This document shows, in pieces, positions 17,319 to 26,631 of a stretch of DNA of 34,947 bases (positions within the stretch are counted from its first letter, which is position 1; the number at the start of each line of letters is the position of its first letter). Both the position numbers and the translations under genes were made by a program. The stretch is from Rhodopirellula sp. (GTDB taxonomy: Bacteria > Planctomycetota > Planctomycetia > Pirellulales > Pirellulaceae). The stretch spans positions 1 through 34,947 of the forward strand of contig NZGD01000270.1 of the NCBI GenBank assembly GCA_002690925.1. The letters run 5' to 3'. Under the pieces are notes generated by a model. The model worked only from the letters and a program-made list of their open reading frames with translations, did no database searches and had not been told where the DNA came from.

Positions 17319-18659
17319 TGCCGTTCTGAATCAGGCTGTTTCCCAGCGCTGATCAACCTTTGCCGACACTGAACCAGGCGTCCGTGTACCATTCGGTCGC
17401 CTCCCCACCTGACGCCGAGCCTTTCAGGTCCATTTACTGTGCACCGCGGGACGTCTGCTCGCCAACCATCACATTATGGAAACGCAACGCACGAACTCGG
17501 GCAAACGACAACACATCGAAGCAAACGCAGCCTGATTCGAGCCTCCATGTCGTGCAGTCAATCAACTTGGCTTGAACCTCAACCTGTCGGACAAGCCAGC
17601 CCATCGCCAAGGCACTTCATTCTTCAACACGATCCGCAATGCCTCAACCGGCCGATGTGATGCGGCAAGAGCTCTGAAAGCCACAACAGACTCGAATACT
17701 TATGCCGTCAGAGGCTTTCGACAAACAGCACATGACCACCACTCAAGCTCAGTAAATTCAACGGGGAATGGACCGCGAAAGCAACTCGCAATGATAGATT
17801 CTGCCGGTTTTACCTTCAGTTGTGAATGCGGGTCACACGCGATCAATTGAGCTTCAAATGATCTTGCGCAAAATCCGTTCGTTATCCAAAATCAATCCGT
17901 GACACTCACAAAGCTTCCAGGCGTATAACTAACCAGCTAACACAACACTCCATGGTGTTCATCATTTCAACTATCTTGGACTGTATTCTTCCGTTCATGT
18001 GCTCTACTAGTTCACCAGTGTACTGAACAATGTACACATCGAGCGTTTACCGCATTACCTCGCACCACTCTTTGACAGCAAGCACGCCTCGTCCCTCGTT
18101 TACGGTCTCACTTCCTCGTACATTGAATGCACAAAACGCGGTTACAAGAACCTGAAGTGCTCAGATAAGAAAAGGCTCACCACGCGTCGCCAAAACCGAG
18201 CTTCAACATTTCATCGCAGCGTCTGGAAAACACGCACAGCACAGTTACCTCGCCAAAACAAACGGCAAGATCACCAAGTCCAGACGTTACACCTTCTCTC
18301 GGGCCGACTACTGATGGTATTCTTCCTTTGCACGAAGCTATCGATGTCAGCTATTTTTATGATCGTTGTAAACATGAATTTTCAGACACAATCCGACACG
18401 GAGTCTTTCCCACGCGTATCCAACGCAGATTTTGCTTTCCACAAACGTCCCGGATAGGCTGCTTGTCTCTCATTGATGCTTGCCTTGTCAGAAAACTGAG
18501 AACAACAACACATGGATCCTTAGTTCTAAGCCAGAATATACTTGACAAGTAAGCCGCAGTCCCTGATGGTCAGTGATAGAGCGGTCATCAATTGTGACCC
18601 ACAACTGGCAATGCTCACCCTGAAACCTTCTTCCCTCCTCTGACTAAATCGATTGAACC
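17319..18659. other. 1.3-kb gene-poor stretch
   Basis: No ORF here has a convincing start or domain. The longest open frame on the plus strand (about 18011-18456) lacks a start codon near its beginning and resembles nothing I know. The stretch contains the inverted repeat GTGTAC-N8-GTACAC. It may be decayed coding sequence. Confidence 0.4.
18018..18037. promoter_or_regulatory. Perfect inverted repeat GTGTAC-N8-GTACAC
   Basis: Two six-base arms with an eight-base centre form a dyad of the size bound by dimeric helix-turn-helix repressors. No regulator or obvious target promoter lies beside it, so an operator role is only a possibility. Confidence 0.25.
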
Positions 18660-19004
18660 TTGTCTGAACCCGAGGAAAACCGACGCAGCCTGTTCCGTCT
18701 CCAGTTTCCGCTGGGCGACCAACCACTATTAATAACAGACCTCGAAGAGAACAGAGTTATTGAGCTGGCTGAGAAAAGTGCCCGATTGGAAACAACAAGC
18801 ACCAGACTCAGTAGTGAGACATGGACCCCCGGCGTGCTGAAACTAATAACAGGAACGGAAATTCAGACCACCGTGAAGCTTTCAAGAATCGAAGACGATC
18901 AAATCATCGTACTTCTCGGCTCGAACATCACGCAAAAAGTGATCATTACAGAGCAACGGCGACTACTGGCAAAGTACGGGAAACCGAGACCCCAAGACAG
19001 CTAA
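18660..19004 (+). CDS. PilZ-like domain protein
   Basis: The 114-residue protein resembles a single PilZ-type beta-barrel: RRSLFRLQFPLGDQPLL at the start recalls the arginine-rich c-di-GMP entry motif, VIELAEKSARLE stands where PilZ proteins have the 'D-x-S-x-x-G' segment (here altered), and the end has IITEQRRLLAKYG, similar to the tail of many short PilZ proteins. Because the second motif is degenerate, binding of c-di-GMP is uncertain. The start is a TTG straight after an in-frame stop with no visible ribosome binding site, so the 5' end may be imperfect. It stands alone between two gene-poor gaps. Confidence 0.6.
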   Translation: MSEPEENRRSLFRLQFPLGDQPLLITDLEENRVIELAEKSARLETTSTRLSSETWTPGVLKLITGTEIQTTVKLSRIEDDQIIVLLGSNITQKVIITEQRRLLAKYGKPRPQDS

Positions 19005-19436
19005 CAGTAGGAAATGCACCGCGAGACATATCGCCTGTGACCAAAAGACGGAACCGCAACACAGAGTCCCCAAGACACTCAGATCTGAAACGAAGTGGGT
19101 GTTCGTCAGCCACAGACGTTACTAACAAACTGGTTGTCGTGCACGGCGTGCATTACTCGCGACACGCTTGGTCGCTTTCCTTATCCAATGCCTCCGGTGA
19201 CGCATCATTCGAAGGAGCGGCGCTGCGTTTTGGGTCCACTACACCCATCTGGATTGCATTCCCCAGTTACCGTCTCTGCCGAGCGATTGCCACCTCGTGG
19301 GGACGTCAATAAAAATTGTCCGAGCAAAGCGAATCTCCGATTTGAGAGCCCCCAAGGTGACTTCGCGGAAAACCTACATCTTCCAAACCACCACCCATGT
19401 CAGTACGAGAGTTCCCTGCGATGCCGTTCAAACCTC
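19005..19436. other. Gene-free gap
   Basis: Nothing supportable is visible here on either strand. ORFs of 160-170 codons that cross this stretch have low-complexity, frame-shadow-like translations without domains. Confidence 0.3.
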
Positions 19437-19958
19437 TCACCTCTGCTTTTCTCGTTCTTCTTTTCTGGCTGGAAAATCAACAACCACCAGCTTCTGAGTC
19501 TTCTGATTCCAAGCATACTCTTGGTAGTAAGGCAGCATTGGCAACCGAATTCCGTCACTCTTGCCCTTTTTAATAATCTCGCTCATGAAGACCTCGTGAG
19601 TTAATGGTTGTGGCTCGCGGATACTTTGCGCGTTTCGAATCTGGATGGCCTTGTCGACAGCCATCGCGCCAATCGTCGCAACAGAGTTCCGATAGGCAGC
19701 GGCGCTAGCCAGAAGTGGATTCGACGTACCGGCCTCTTTGGTAGCCAAAACGCCGCCTTTTTCCAAAGCATCTTTCAACACCAGAACTTTCTGGGTCGTC
19801 TTCCCAATCGTCTCACGTGGAGTAGCTTCCTCGGCCGTAACACCAGGAGTCGTCGACGCCTTGGGCTTATCACTTGAGCGATCCGCACTTGGCGAAGGCA
19901 AGCAACCAACCAAGATCACCATCGATCCAAATAACATCGAGAATATCAACTTATTCAT
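19437..19958 (-). CDS. Predicted lipoprotein, unknown function
   Basis: This 173-residue protein has a classic lipoprotein signal: MNKLIFSMLFGSMVILVGC, with the lipid-modified cysteine at residue 19. A Ser/Thr/Pro/Lys-rich linker follows and then a helical domain. Two segments that look conserved are SVATIGAMAVDKAIQIRNAQ and, near the end, MLPYYQEYAWNQKTQKLVVV. The end is highly charged (KEEREKQR). I choose the ATG at 19958 over the longer ORF because of the signal and a GAG six bases upstream. Similar small lipoproteins with a 'YQEYAW' stretch sit near DUF1559 genes in planctomycetes as I recall, but the role is unknown. Confidence 0.75.
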   Translation of the reverse strand: MNKLIFSMLFGSMVILVGCLPSPSADRSSDKPKASTTPGVTAEEATPRETIGKTTQKVLVLKDALEKGGVLATKEAGTSNPLLASAAAYRNSVATIGAMAVDKAIQIRNAQSIREPQPLTHEVFMSEIIKKGKSDGIRLPMLPYYQEYAWNQKTQKLVVVDFPARKEEREKQR

Positions 19959-20699
19959 CACGATCTCGTATTTTACAAAAAGAAGGGAAAGGACAACACA
20001 AGACAACTGACGTGGATACAAAGAACGACCGCAGCGCGACGGAGCCACTTGCCGCGGCACCCTCGAGGTCACATTGGAACCACAAAACAAGATACCGCAA
20101 CCCACTGCACGTAACAATCAAAGCACCCACAACTTTTGCCAAGCACCTTTTAACGCACAGTTCGCGGCGTCAGGGACTGTGTTGCTGCCCCACTGACAAT
20201 AGGTTTCTCACAGGAAAGCCACGGACTCAGAAGAAAACCGCACACCATCCCATGCGCATTTACTCCAAAACGGGTCAGGCAACCTGCAACTCGACAAGCC
20301 CACTTGTTTACGACTGTCGCATGTGGAACAAGTGCCCCCAAATTGACAAAATAAATTGCCAGCTACCTATCGACGGAAAGTCTTGGATACACCTTCGATC
20401 ATGTCCAAGTCCGCCATTGTTGCTGGCCGCGGAACGCGCACACACGACGTAGGAATCCTGACGGACACGATTGTCAAAAACATGAATAAAAAACGTGAGA
20501 CACAAGAACACTTCGATACGGAATGCAGGATATAAAAAAACGCTATCATCCCCCGTGCATTACTGTCACATCTTCCAAACCCAGCCAGAACACACGACTG
20601 ATTCAGCGCCAAGATCCGCCATTCGTTCTCGCGAATCGTGTCCCGAAAAACTGCTTCTCATACTAGTCTCTCTGAACCCAAACTCGTCAGCGATTGCGG
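19959..20699. other. Gene-free gap of 0.74 kb
   Basis: No gene, repeat or RNA could be supported here. ORFs on both strands are short, without domains or ribosome binding sites. Confidence 0.3.
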
Positions 20700-21818
20700 T
20701 TAACACCCAAGTTCCCGCAGAACACCTTCCATCGCATCTGCGTGTCTGTAGAACCCAAGGTCACTCGGGTGTGATCCATCAGTGGTATCCTCCCGATCTT
20801 TCCCTAGGAGAGATTCTCCTTTCAGGTACCCAATCTGCTGGAACCCATCCGCGACGAGACGATCATAAGCAGCCCGTAATGCACCACGACTGGCCGCATG
20901 TCTCTGTTGGGCACCACTTACAAAGCTGGCGTTGGCATACGTCCGGTCCTCAACAAGCAGAATGGGCGTATTTGGGCGTGCTTCACGCAACTGCCTGACC
21001 AACGGCTCGGCCCGCGCGGCCACCTCGTGCCCGACCATATTCGGTAAACAATCAATCACGTACACGACGGGATCGAGCTCAGCGAGATATGTGCCAACTT
21101 CTTTCTCCATTTTTCCGTTTCCAGAAAAACCGAGGTTGATCACTGGCCTGTCAAACCGCCGGCCCAAGATGGCAGGATGCGGCATGCCTGGCCTGGAAGC
21201 GCAAGCGCCATGCGTGATCGATGTTCCATAAAAGACAATGGGTTTTGTGGCACGAGGCGTGATGGGCTCAAAAGTAGACTCAAACGGCACACCGATGCTT
21301 AAAGATTCGATCCCGTTATAAAGCGGGAGGTACATGGTGTAATCCCGTTGGCCGGGTACAAGATTGGCTACCAAGCGGGTTTTCACGGCTTGACTCCTGG
21401 GGTGACTCACCGCCACCCAGCGAGACTGGCCTGCCTGATCCGTCGCGTAAAGATCGACACCACTAACACCTGTTGCGGGCATATGTGGCAGCGCCAGTTT
21501 GCTGGAGGTCAATTCATAATCGACCCAGATTTCGCTCGCGTTAGTCCTGAAACGCGTTAACATGCCCGCAGAGTGCCGACTCAGACTCCAAACTGGACCA
21601 CGAACGTCGCCCTTGGCTCTCTTTGGCAAGCGGTCAAAGTATTTCTCAGTCTGGGCCGCGTCCCATCCTTTACCCTCAACACCCCATTCTCTTACGTCGT
21701 GCCATTCGACACCTACATCCTGAGGCCCCACGGCAAGCGTAGAAGCGTTTATCGCGAATGCAGTGGCTGTGATGGTGGAATTCTGCAGTAGCTGCCTTCG
21801 ATTCAGTTTGGTCTTCAA
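20700..21818 (-). CDS. Exported SGNH/GDSL-type hydrolase
   Basis: The 372-residue protein is an SGNH-fold esterase or acylhydrolase. It starts with a Tat-like signal (NRRQLLQNSTITATAFA). Residues of about 35-185 form an N-terminal beta-rich domain often found before SGNH domains. The catalytic blocks are clear: GTSITHG with the nucleophile Ser200, GFSGNGKM with Gly230/Asn234, DCLPNM with Asn260, and TDGSHPSDLG with Asp347 and His350. All four SGNH blocks are intact, so it is probably active on an ester in the periplasm, perhaps an acetylated polysaccharide. The start is TTG at 21818, with GAGGA upstream. It is transcribed away from the LRR gene. Confidence 0.9.
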   Translation of the reverse strand: MKTKLNRRQLLQNSTITATAFAINASTLAVGPQDVGVEWHDVREWGVEGKGWDAAQTEKYFDRLPKRAKGDVRGPVWSLSRHSAGMLTRFRTNASEIWVDYELTSSKLALPHMPATGVSGVDLYATDQAGQSRWVAVSHPRSQAVKTRLVANLVPGQRDYTMYLPLYNGIESLSIGVPFESTFEPITPRATKPIVFYGTSITHGACASRPGMPHPAILGRRFDRPVINLGFSGNGKMEKEVGTYLAELDPVVYVIDCLPNMVGHEVAARAEPLVRQLREARPNTPILLVEDRTYANASFVSGAQQRHAASRGALRAAYDRLVADGFQQIGYLKGESLLGKDREDTTDGSHPSDLGFYRHADAMEGVLRELGC

Positions 21819-22372
21819 GCAACAAATCCTCGCGATAAGAAACTTTTTCTCCGTGTTGAAACAGATTCAGACGGGAAACACTCCAGCGTTGGCACGGTAA
21901 CGGTGACCGCCGCCCCCAGAGAATAACATCATCTCGCTCTGAAAACACGTTATTATCGAGCAGTATACGCCGTAATCGAGGCTCGAGCTCGTTGGTCTGT
22001 TGCACAGTTTATCCTAGTAAAAAGGCGACCTAAATGGCTCGGAGACTCGTACAGCGCGAAAGAATCAACAGCGGGCAAAGGACGGGTCAAAACTGGACTA
22101 TCGCAAATCGAACCTCGCAGAAGCTTGCTGAGCTGCCCTGCTAAGTTGAGTTGATTGTGTCTCCACATGACGTCTCACCAACCCCACCAAAGTCAACCTT
22201 ACCCAGAGCAGCCCCTAACAACGATCTTCATGCGACACACCAATATCATCCCGCTTTGCTATGGCAAATTGCAAGCAGAGCATCGACAATAACTAAGTTC
22301 CTCGGCCAACAACTTTAGCTCAGCGACCAATCACGAAGCCCCACTCAACAGTTCTTTTCAGCCTGCCTGACG
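21819..22372. other. Divergent intergenic region between SGNH hydrolase and LRR lipoprotein
   Basis: This 554-base gap must hold both promoters. A 109-codon ORF on the minus strand (21676-22005, GTG start) overlaps the hydrolase start and has no recognisable domain. I see no terminator or repeat. Confidence 0.3.
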
Positions 22373-23581
22373 ATGTATAGATCACCCGTAAATAACAACG
22401 CATTTTTTATTATCACCCTCCTCATACTCACGACTGGCTGTGGTGGGCTTCCTGAGGAAGCAGTGGACCGCGATCACAAAAACGGACAGGGTGAAACCGT
22501 CACTCTTGCGCTTAATAAGTTCACTAACGATAAGACACTCAGCCTCATGCCTGAGATGCCTAGCATTTTAACACTTACACTCGACAACGCTCAAATTAGT
22601 GATGCGGGGATGGCACATGTATCCAAGCTTGAGAGCTTACATATGTTAACCCTGAACGACACCGGCATCACCGACGCAGCGTTTGATGAACTTCAGAAGT
22701 TAACCAACCTGACACAACTGGAACTCGCTAACACAGACATTACAGATGTTGGCATTTCAGCACTTAAGAATTTCAAAAATCTACGGGTGCTGAACCTCGA
22801 AAGTACAAACATCACGGACGAGGGACTTAAAGCACTTTCCGAAATGCAACAACTGCAGGCACTGGTACTCAATGGTACCTCCATTACCGACGCAGGTATC
22901 GCTCATCTTGCAAACCTTACGGACTTGGACTCTCTTCGCCTCAACGACACCGGGATCACGGATGCGGCAATTCTTAGCCTCCGGGGAAACCAAAAAATCA
23001 CAGATCTCCAGCTAAAAAACACCCAAGTAACAGACGAGATCACAGATGTCCTGAACGGTTACAGGGACCTCGCTTATTTGAATCTTGAGGGGACGTCCAT
23101 CACCAACAAAGCGTTGCTAGCGTTAGCACCCCTAGAGAAGATCCAATACCTGTTCTTTTCCAACACAGCCACGTCATTGGCCGCACAAGCACGCTGGTCT
23201 GGAATCCCAACTCTCATGATGAATGAAACCAAGAATGTTGATTTAGAGTTAGTATTTGCAGAAGGAACCAAGACAATCGAGTCGATTAGTCTGGTCAATA
23301 GCGACCTCACCGACGCTGGTATCAAATCCTTGATGACGTTACCAAAGTTGCGCCGCATTTCTCTTCAGGGAACCCAAATAACAGACAGTGGACTTAAGGA
23401 GCTATGCGAGCTAGAAAACCTTGAAGCACTAAACCTCAAAGAGACAAATATCACTGAGTCTGGATTTGCGAATCTGAAAAACCTGCCCAACCTAAAGAGT
23501 CTTACCTTGTCTAAGGGACACATCTCAGCAGAAGCAAAAAAGAAATTGGGCGACTCACTACCATCACTGCGTTTCTATTGA
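22373..23581 (+). CDS. Leucine-rich-repeat lipoprotein
   Basis: This 402-residue protein starts with a lipoprotein signal (FFIITLLILTTGCGG). About thirteen leucine-rich repeats of 23-24 residues follow with the pattern 'L..L.L..T.ITD.G...L..L', for example LNDTGITDAAFDELQKLTNL. This type of repeat is common in planctomycete surface proteins and forms a curved protein-binding solenoid. The repeats are interrupted around residues 255-305 (ATSLAAQARW ... DLELVFAEG), where the pattern is irregular, and regular repeats resume afterwards. Base composition appears more AT-rich than the neighbouring genes. There is no clear ribosome binding site before the ATG. The likely role is binding of a partner at the cell envelope; the partner is unknown. 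Confidence 0.9.
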   Translation: MYRSPVNNNAFFIITLLILTTGCGGLPEEAVDRDHKNGQGETVTLALNKFTNDKTLSLMPEMPSILTLTLDNAQISDAGMAHVSKLESLHMLTLNDTGITDAAFDELQKLTNLTQLELANTDITDVGISALKNFKNLRVLNLESTNITDEGLKALSEMQQLQALVLNGTSITDAGIAHLANLTDLDSLRLNDTGITDAAILSLRGNQKITDLQLKNTQVTDEITDVLNGYRDLAYLNLEGTSITNKALLALAPLEKIQYLFFSNTATSLAAQARWSGIPTLMMNETKNVDLELVFAEGTKTIESISLVNSDLTDAGIKSLMTLPKLRRISLQGTQITDSGLKELCELENLEALNLKETNITESGFANLKNLPNLKSLTLSKGHISAEAKKKLGDSLPSLRFY

Positions 23582-23938
23582 GTCCAACAAATAGCACGAA
23601 GAGTGCTCCTCATGCGGATAAGTGATTGAGATTTTCTCCATAGCCAAGTTCTTGGCACGCAATACCTGCCGAGCCGTCGTGTTGAACAATTGCCTGCATT
23701 TTCACGCAACCGAGGAGGTGGAACCATGTCGCATACCTCCCTGCGCCGCACCGATTTACTCAGGACCGTGGCACCAGATAGATGCGTCCACCGAATTCGA
23801 CCTGAACCCAATGAACCTTTCCTTCATCCTTAACACCCGAATCAGTACATTTTTTGGGTGGTGTTGCAAAAAAATCACACATGAGCGTAGTTCCCCAGAG
23901 AGTCGCCGACTGCCGACCCTACTCCTGATCGGCTTACT
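23582..23938. other. Gap after the LRR gene
   Basis: It contains a short AGCAC-GAAGA-GTGCT hairpin just after the LRR stop codon, without a T-run. Nothing else can be supported. Confidence 0.3.
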
Positions 23939-24079
23939 TACTACGCGAAGAAATGTGTCCCAACCCGCATTCTCACGACTCCTTCCCAGAATCAGGGCGT
24001 ATTTCAAGCTTCTTCCCCTTGCATCTAACGCCCATGATCCCCCTGCGATTACATGCTTGAGAGTGAACCACCTGCCACG
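23939..24079 (-). pseudogene. SUMF1/FGE-like C-terminal fragment
   Basis: Read on the minus strand, a 47-residue stretch has the shape of the end of a SUMF1 (formylglycine-generating-enzyme-like) domain: an AGGSWALDARGRSLKYA segment with the GGSW motif, then RSRENAGWDTFLRVV in the place of the usual 'GFRVV' ending. The flanking sequence in the same frame is not protein-like and there is no start or N-terminal domain. I read it as a relic of a gene now lost. A complete SUMF1-like gene lies 2.6 kb away. Confidence 0.45.
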
Positions 24080-24308
24080 TCCCGGGTTTGCCCGCCTCTC
24101 TAAGCAACGGTAAACAAGCCGGCAAAACACAGAAACCAGCAATCCAACCCCCGCTCAGTGAGCGATTCGGACTCGTAAAGCATTAAAACGCTTTCGTTAG
24201 GTCACGGTCCGACCAACCAATGAAGGTTACGCCATCCACACGTTGGCAGATGATGGGTCGAGAGGGCGTTAGTCAACTGAGTCAGCAGGATATCCAACCC
24301 AGCCTGCA

Positions 24309-24530
24309 TTACCGCGGTCCATTTTGTTCAGAAATTGACTTCGCATAGTCATCAGAATCGTGCTGCAAAACTGAACTCTCCGCCGCGTTCTGATCCTCCT
24401 CCGATACATTGGCCTTGATCACCTCAGATGGCGCCGCTCCACAACCACTCTCAAGCATTATCACCAAACCAAGGGCAACGCAGCAGCACGCTTTCTTAAC
24501 CAAGTCCGTCCATTTCATAATTCGTTCCAT
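24309..24530 (-). CDS. Small lipoprotein downstream of the DUF1559 gene
   Basis: The product is a small exported lipoprotein: WTDLVKKACCCVALGLVIML precedes the lipobox LESGC, and about 45 hydrophilic, Glu/Asp/Ser-rich residues follow. The start is ambiguous: ATG at 24530 (73 residues), ATG at 24518 with GGAA at good spacing, or a GTG at 24545 overlapping the previous stop by one base. It follows the DUF1559 gene by at most a few bases, so the two form an operon. A short lipoprotein directly after a DUF1559 gene is a frequent planctomycete arrangement; the partner role is inferred. Confidence 0.75.
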   Translation of the reverse strand: MERIMKWTDLVKKACCCVALGLVIMLESGCGAAPSEVIKANVSEEDQNAAESSVLQHDSDDYAKSISEQNGPR

Positions 24531-24544
24531 AACATTACTTTTCA

Positions 24545-25810
24545 CTATTGGTTCAATTGCTCTTCAATCGTTTCTTTTCCAGCGCGTGATCCCAGTGCCC
24601 CCCAAAGTCCAAAGGGACTCTTGGATCCTGGTCGATTATTCAAATGAATAGGCTCCGCCCTTTGATTGCCCGCTTCCACCGAATCGGTCATGAATACGAC
24701 AGCGCCATCCCCCATCAGAATATGGGCACCTCCCTGATGTCGACTGCTGGCTGGCAATGACCCGCCTCCTTCATCCCAGCGATCGTAACAAAGCTCGGAG
24801 TTAGGCGGAGATGTCGTACTGAATGCACTGTTGAACGGTATCCCCCATGCCCATTGCGCTCCACGCGACCAAAGCGAACTGACTCCATAAAACGTGCCTG
24901 GCCCACTTGGCGTTGGACAGTTCTCGCCATCGCACCAGAACTGTGGTCGTTCTGGATCAATGTGCCCCGCATCAGCACAAGCTGTCACAAAATTAGGTCC
25001 GACATTATCAATGTCGATCGTTCCGTTCGCGCGAGTAGACTTGTCATTATCCCCCAAATCAGTTTTGATTTCTCCCATGAAAATCGTATTGGATAACCCA
25101 TCAAGCACATCTCTAAACTTCGCGTCAATTCGTGGAATGAAAGCACCACGGCTAGCCGCATTGGTAATTCTCGAATTCCAGGAGCTGATCGCAAAACCGG
25201 GTGTCGCCCAATTCAAGGGACCTACATACGGCTGATTAATCGTGTCCCCCAGACACTCGGCGTAGTTAGTCCGACCGGCAGCAGGCGCTCCAGTGCCTGG
25301 ATCACTCGGACACCTCAGGGTGGGAATTTCGGTAAGCCATGGCGCGTAATTCGCGCCAGTTGCTCCTGTCACGTAACTTGGGCTGAACGCCTGAATCGTC
25401 GGATATGGTCCCATTGCGGGAAAATCGATCGCGCCATCACCATCAAAATCAGTCGGTGTCGAAATCTGTTCCCAAAGCGTTTGCTGCTCAAAATAAGGAG
25501 TCAGCGCGACACGAGCACTCAGCGCCTGAGAATTGTGCCAGCCTGAGCGAATCCATCCCGGTTCTGTACCAAGATTCTTATTTTTGTCCAAACCGTCCGT
25601 GCCACCTCCGTAACGAGGTAACTGCTTGAACGCTGAATGATAATTCTGAATCGCAAGACCAATCTGCTTGAAGTTGTTACTACAACTCATTCGCCTCGCT
25701 GCCTCGCGAGCTGCTTGAACCGCGGGTAATAGCAAACCCACGAGAACGCCAATGATGGCAATCACAACGAGCAACTCAACCAAAGTAAATCCGGCACAAC
25801 GCTTTTGCAT
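24545..25810 (-). CDS. DUF1559 prepilin-like exported protein
   Basis: The protein has a type IV prepilin/type II pseudopilin N-terminus: a short basic leader, the GFTLVELLVVIAIIGVLVGL processing and transmembrane segment with the conserved glutamate at position 5 of the mature part, and PAVQAAREAARRMSCSNNFK. This is the standard opening of the DUF1559 family that is greatly expanded in planctomycetes. Near the C-terminus, ASSRHQGGAHILMGDGAV matches the family's 'H.GG....GDG' closing motif. The 421-residue length is typical. The ATG at 25810 has GAGGG about five bases upstream, better than the ORF start at 25846. It is probably exported by a pilus-type system; the exact function is unknown. 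Confidence 0.95.
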   Translation of the reverse strand: MQKRCAGFTLVELLVVIAIIGVLVGLLLPAVQAAREAARRMSCSNNFKQIGLAIQNYHSAFKQLPRYGGGTDGLDKNKNLGTEPGWIRSGWHNSQALSARVALTPYFEQQTLWEQISTPTDFDGDGAIDFPAMGPYPTIQAFSPSYVTGATGANYAPWLTEIPTLRCPSDPGTGAPAAGRTNYAECLGDTINQPYVGPLNWATPGFAISSWNSRITNAASRGAFIPRIDAKFRDVLDGLSNTIFMGEIKTDLGDNDKSTRANGTIDIDNVGPNFVTACADAGHIDPERPQFWCDGENCPTPSGPGTFYGVSSLWSRGAQWAWGIPFNSAFSTTSPPNSELCYDRWDEGGGSLPASSRHQGGAHILMGDGAVVFMTDSVEAGNQRAEPIHLNNRPGSKSPFGLWGALGSRAGKETIEEQLNQ

Positions 25811-26631
25811 CTCCGCCCTCGATAAAAACTTAGATCCACAGAACAAAATAGCCAGATAATCACCATAAAAATCTGCGTGGCGATCCTCAACAAGCCAAGA
25901 ATCGCCGTCGGTGTGACCACAAGACCTTCATTCTTCACTGCAAAGTGAAACTCTGCTACACACCAGATTAGTGCAGGATGCCCCCCCTTCAGAGTGACCC
26001 TGTGCCATTGCCTTGATTATCGCCGGCTCTTAAATAACGCGAACCGACGAAACATCCTGCAACAGGCTCCAATGCCTTCCGCCTTCTGTTTCCCTGCCAT
26101 CGGCCGGAACCCGTTAACTGTTGCCAGCTTTTCAGAATGTCGTTCCCCCAACAAATCGCCGCGCCGCACAAACTCTTGTGCGGCAGGTACCGGAGAAGGT
26201 TGTCTCATTGCACCGCTCCAACAAACTCCCCTTCATCACTTCAGTCTCGTCTTGCACCAAAGCATCACCATAGGACTCCATCACGACTAGTTCATACAGA
26301 ACTTAAACGCGGCATTGAGCAGTTACAAGCATTTACTCAAGCCCAGCGAGCGTCGGCTAGCCACATCTCGCCGATCGTGACGAGCAGATATCCTTGTGAG
26401 ATCCTTCCTATAGCACCCGCATCCGTTTTAGGGATGCACTCCAAAGCTGTTAAGCAATGTAACGGTCCTTGTTCGCAGTGAAGTTAGTGTTCCACTGCTA
26501 AACATCGGGTGCCAAACCAACCACGTCGCGGTTCAAATCCTCTCATTCACACTCATAGCAGTCTGCCTTCTTAGCCATCAACAGATTTGCACCCTTCCCC
26601 CATTTCTTCCAGACACCTGCAGCAGCTTTGC
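25811..26631. other. Gap of 0.8 kb between DUF1559 and SUMF1 genes
   Basis: There is no convincing ORF. It contains the DUF1559 promoter region and, at about 26466-26552, a degenerate serine tRNA-like sequence described separately. Confidence 0.35.
26466..26552 (+). pseudogene. tRNA-like scar, resembling tRNA-Ser(GCT)
   Basis: CTGCTAA (26495-26501) is the expected anticodon loop of tRNA-Ser(GCT), and GGTTCAAATCC (26530-26540) is a T-loop, spaced as in a class II tRNA with a long variable arm. GTTCGCAGTG before it resembles a D-loop. The anticodon and T stems do not pair and I find no acceptor stem, so it cannot be a working tRNA. Confidence 0.25.

Noticed and set aside
18011..18456. About 148 open codons on the plus strand
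   Set aside because: There is no start codon near the beginning and no similarity that I recognise; probably chance or fully decayed.
19095..19604. 169-codon plus-strand ORF
   Set aside because: It overlaps the 3' end of the lipoprotein gene on the other strand and has no start signal or domain.
21676..22005. 109-codon minus-strand ORF before the SGNH hydrolase
   Set aside because: It overlaps the hydrolase start in another frame, begins with GTG without a ribosome binding site and has no recognisable domain.
23622..24113. 163-codon plus-strand ORF
   Set aside because: It is antisense to the SUMF1-like fragment, has no domain, and is rich in residues expected from random translation.
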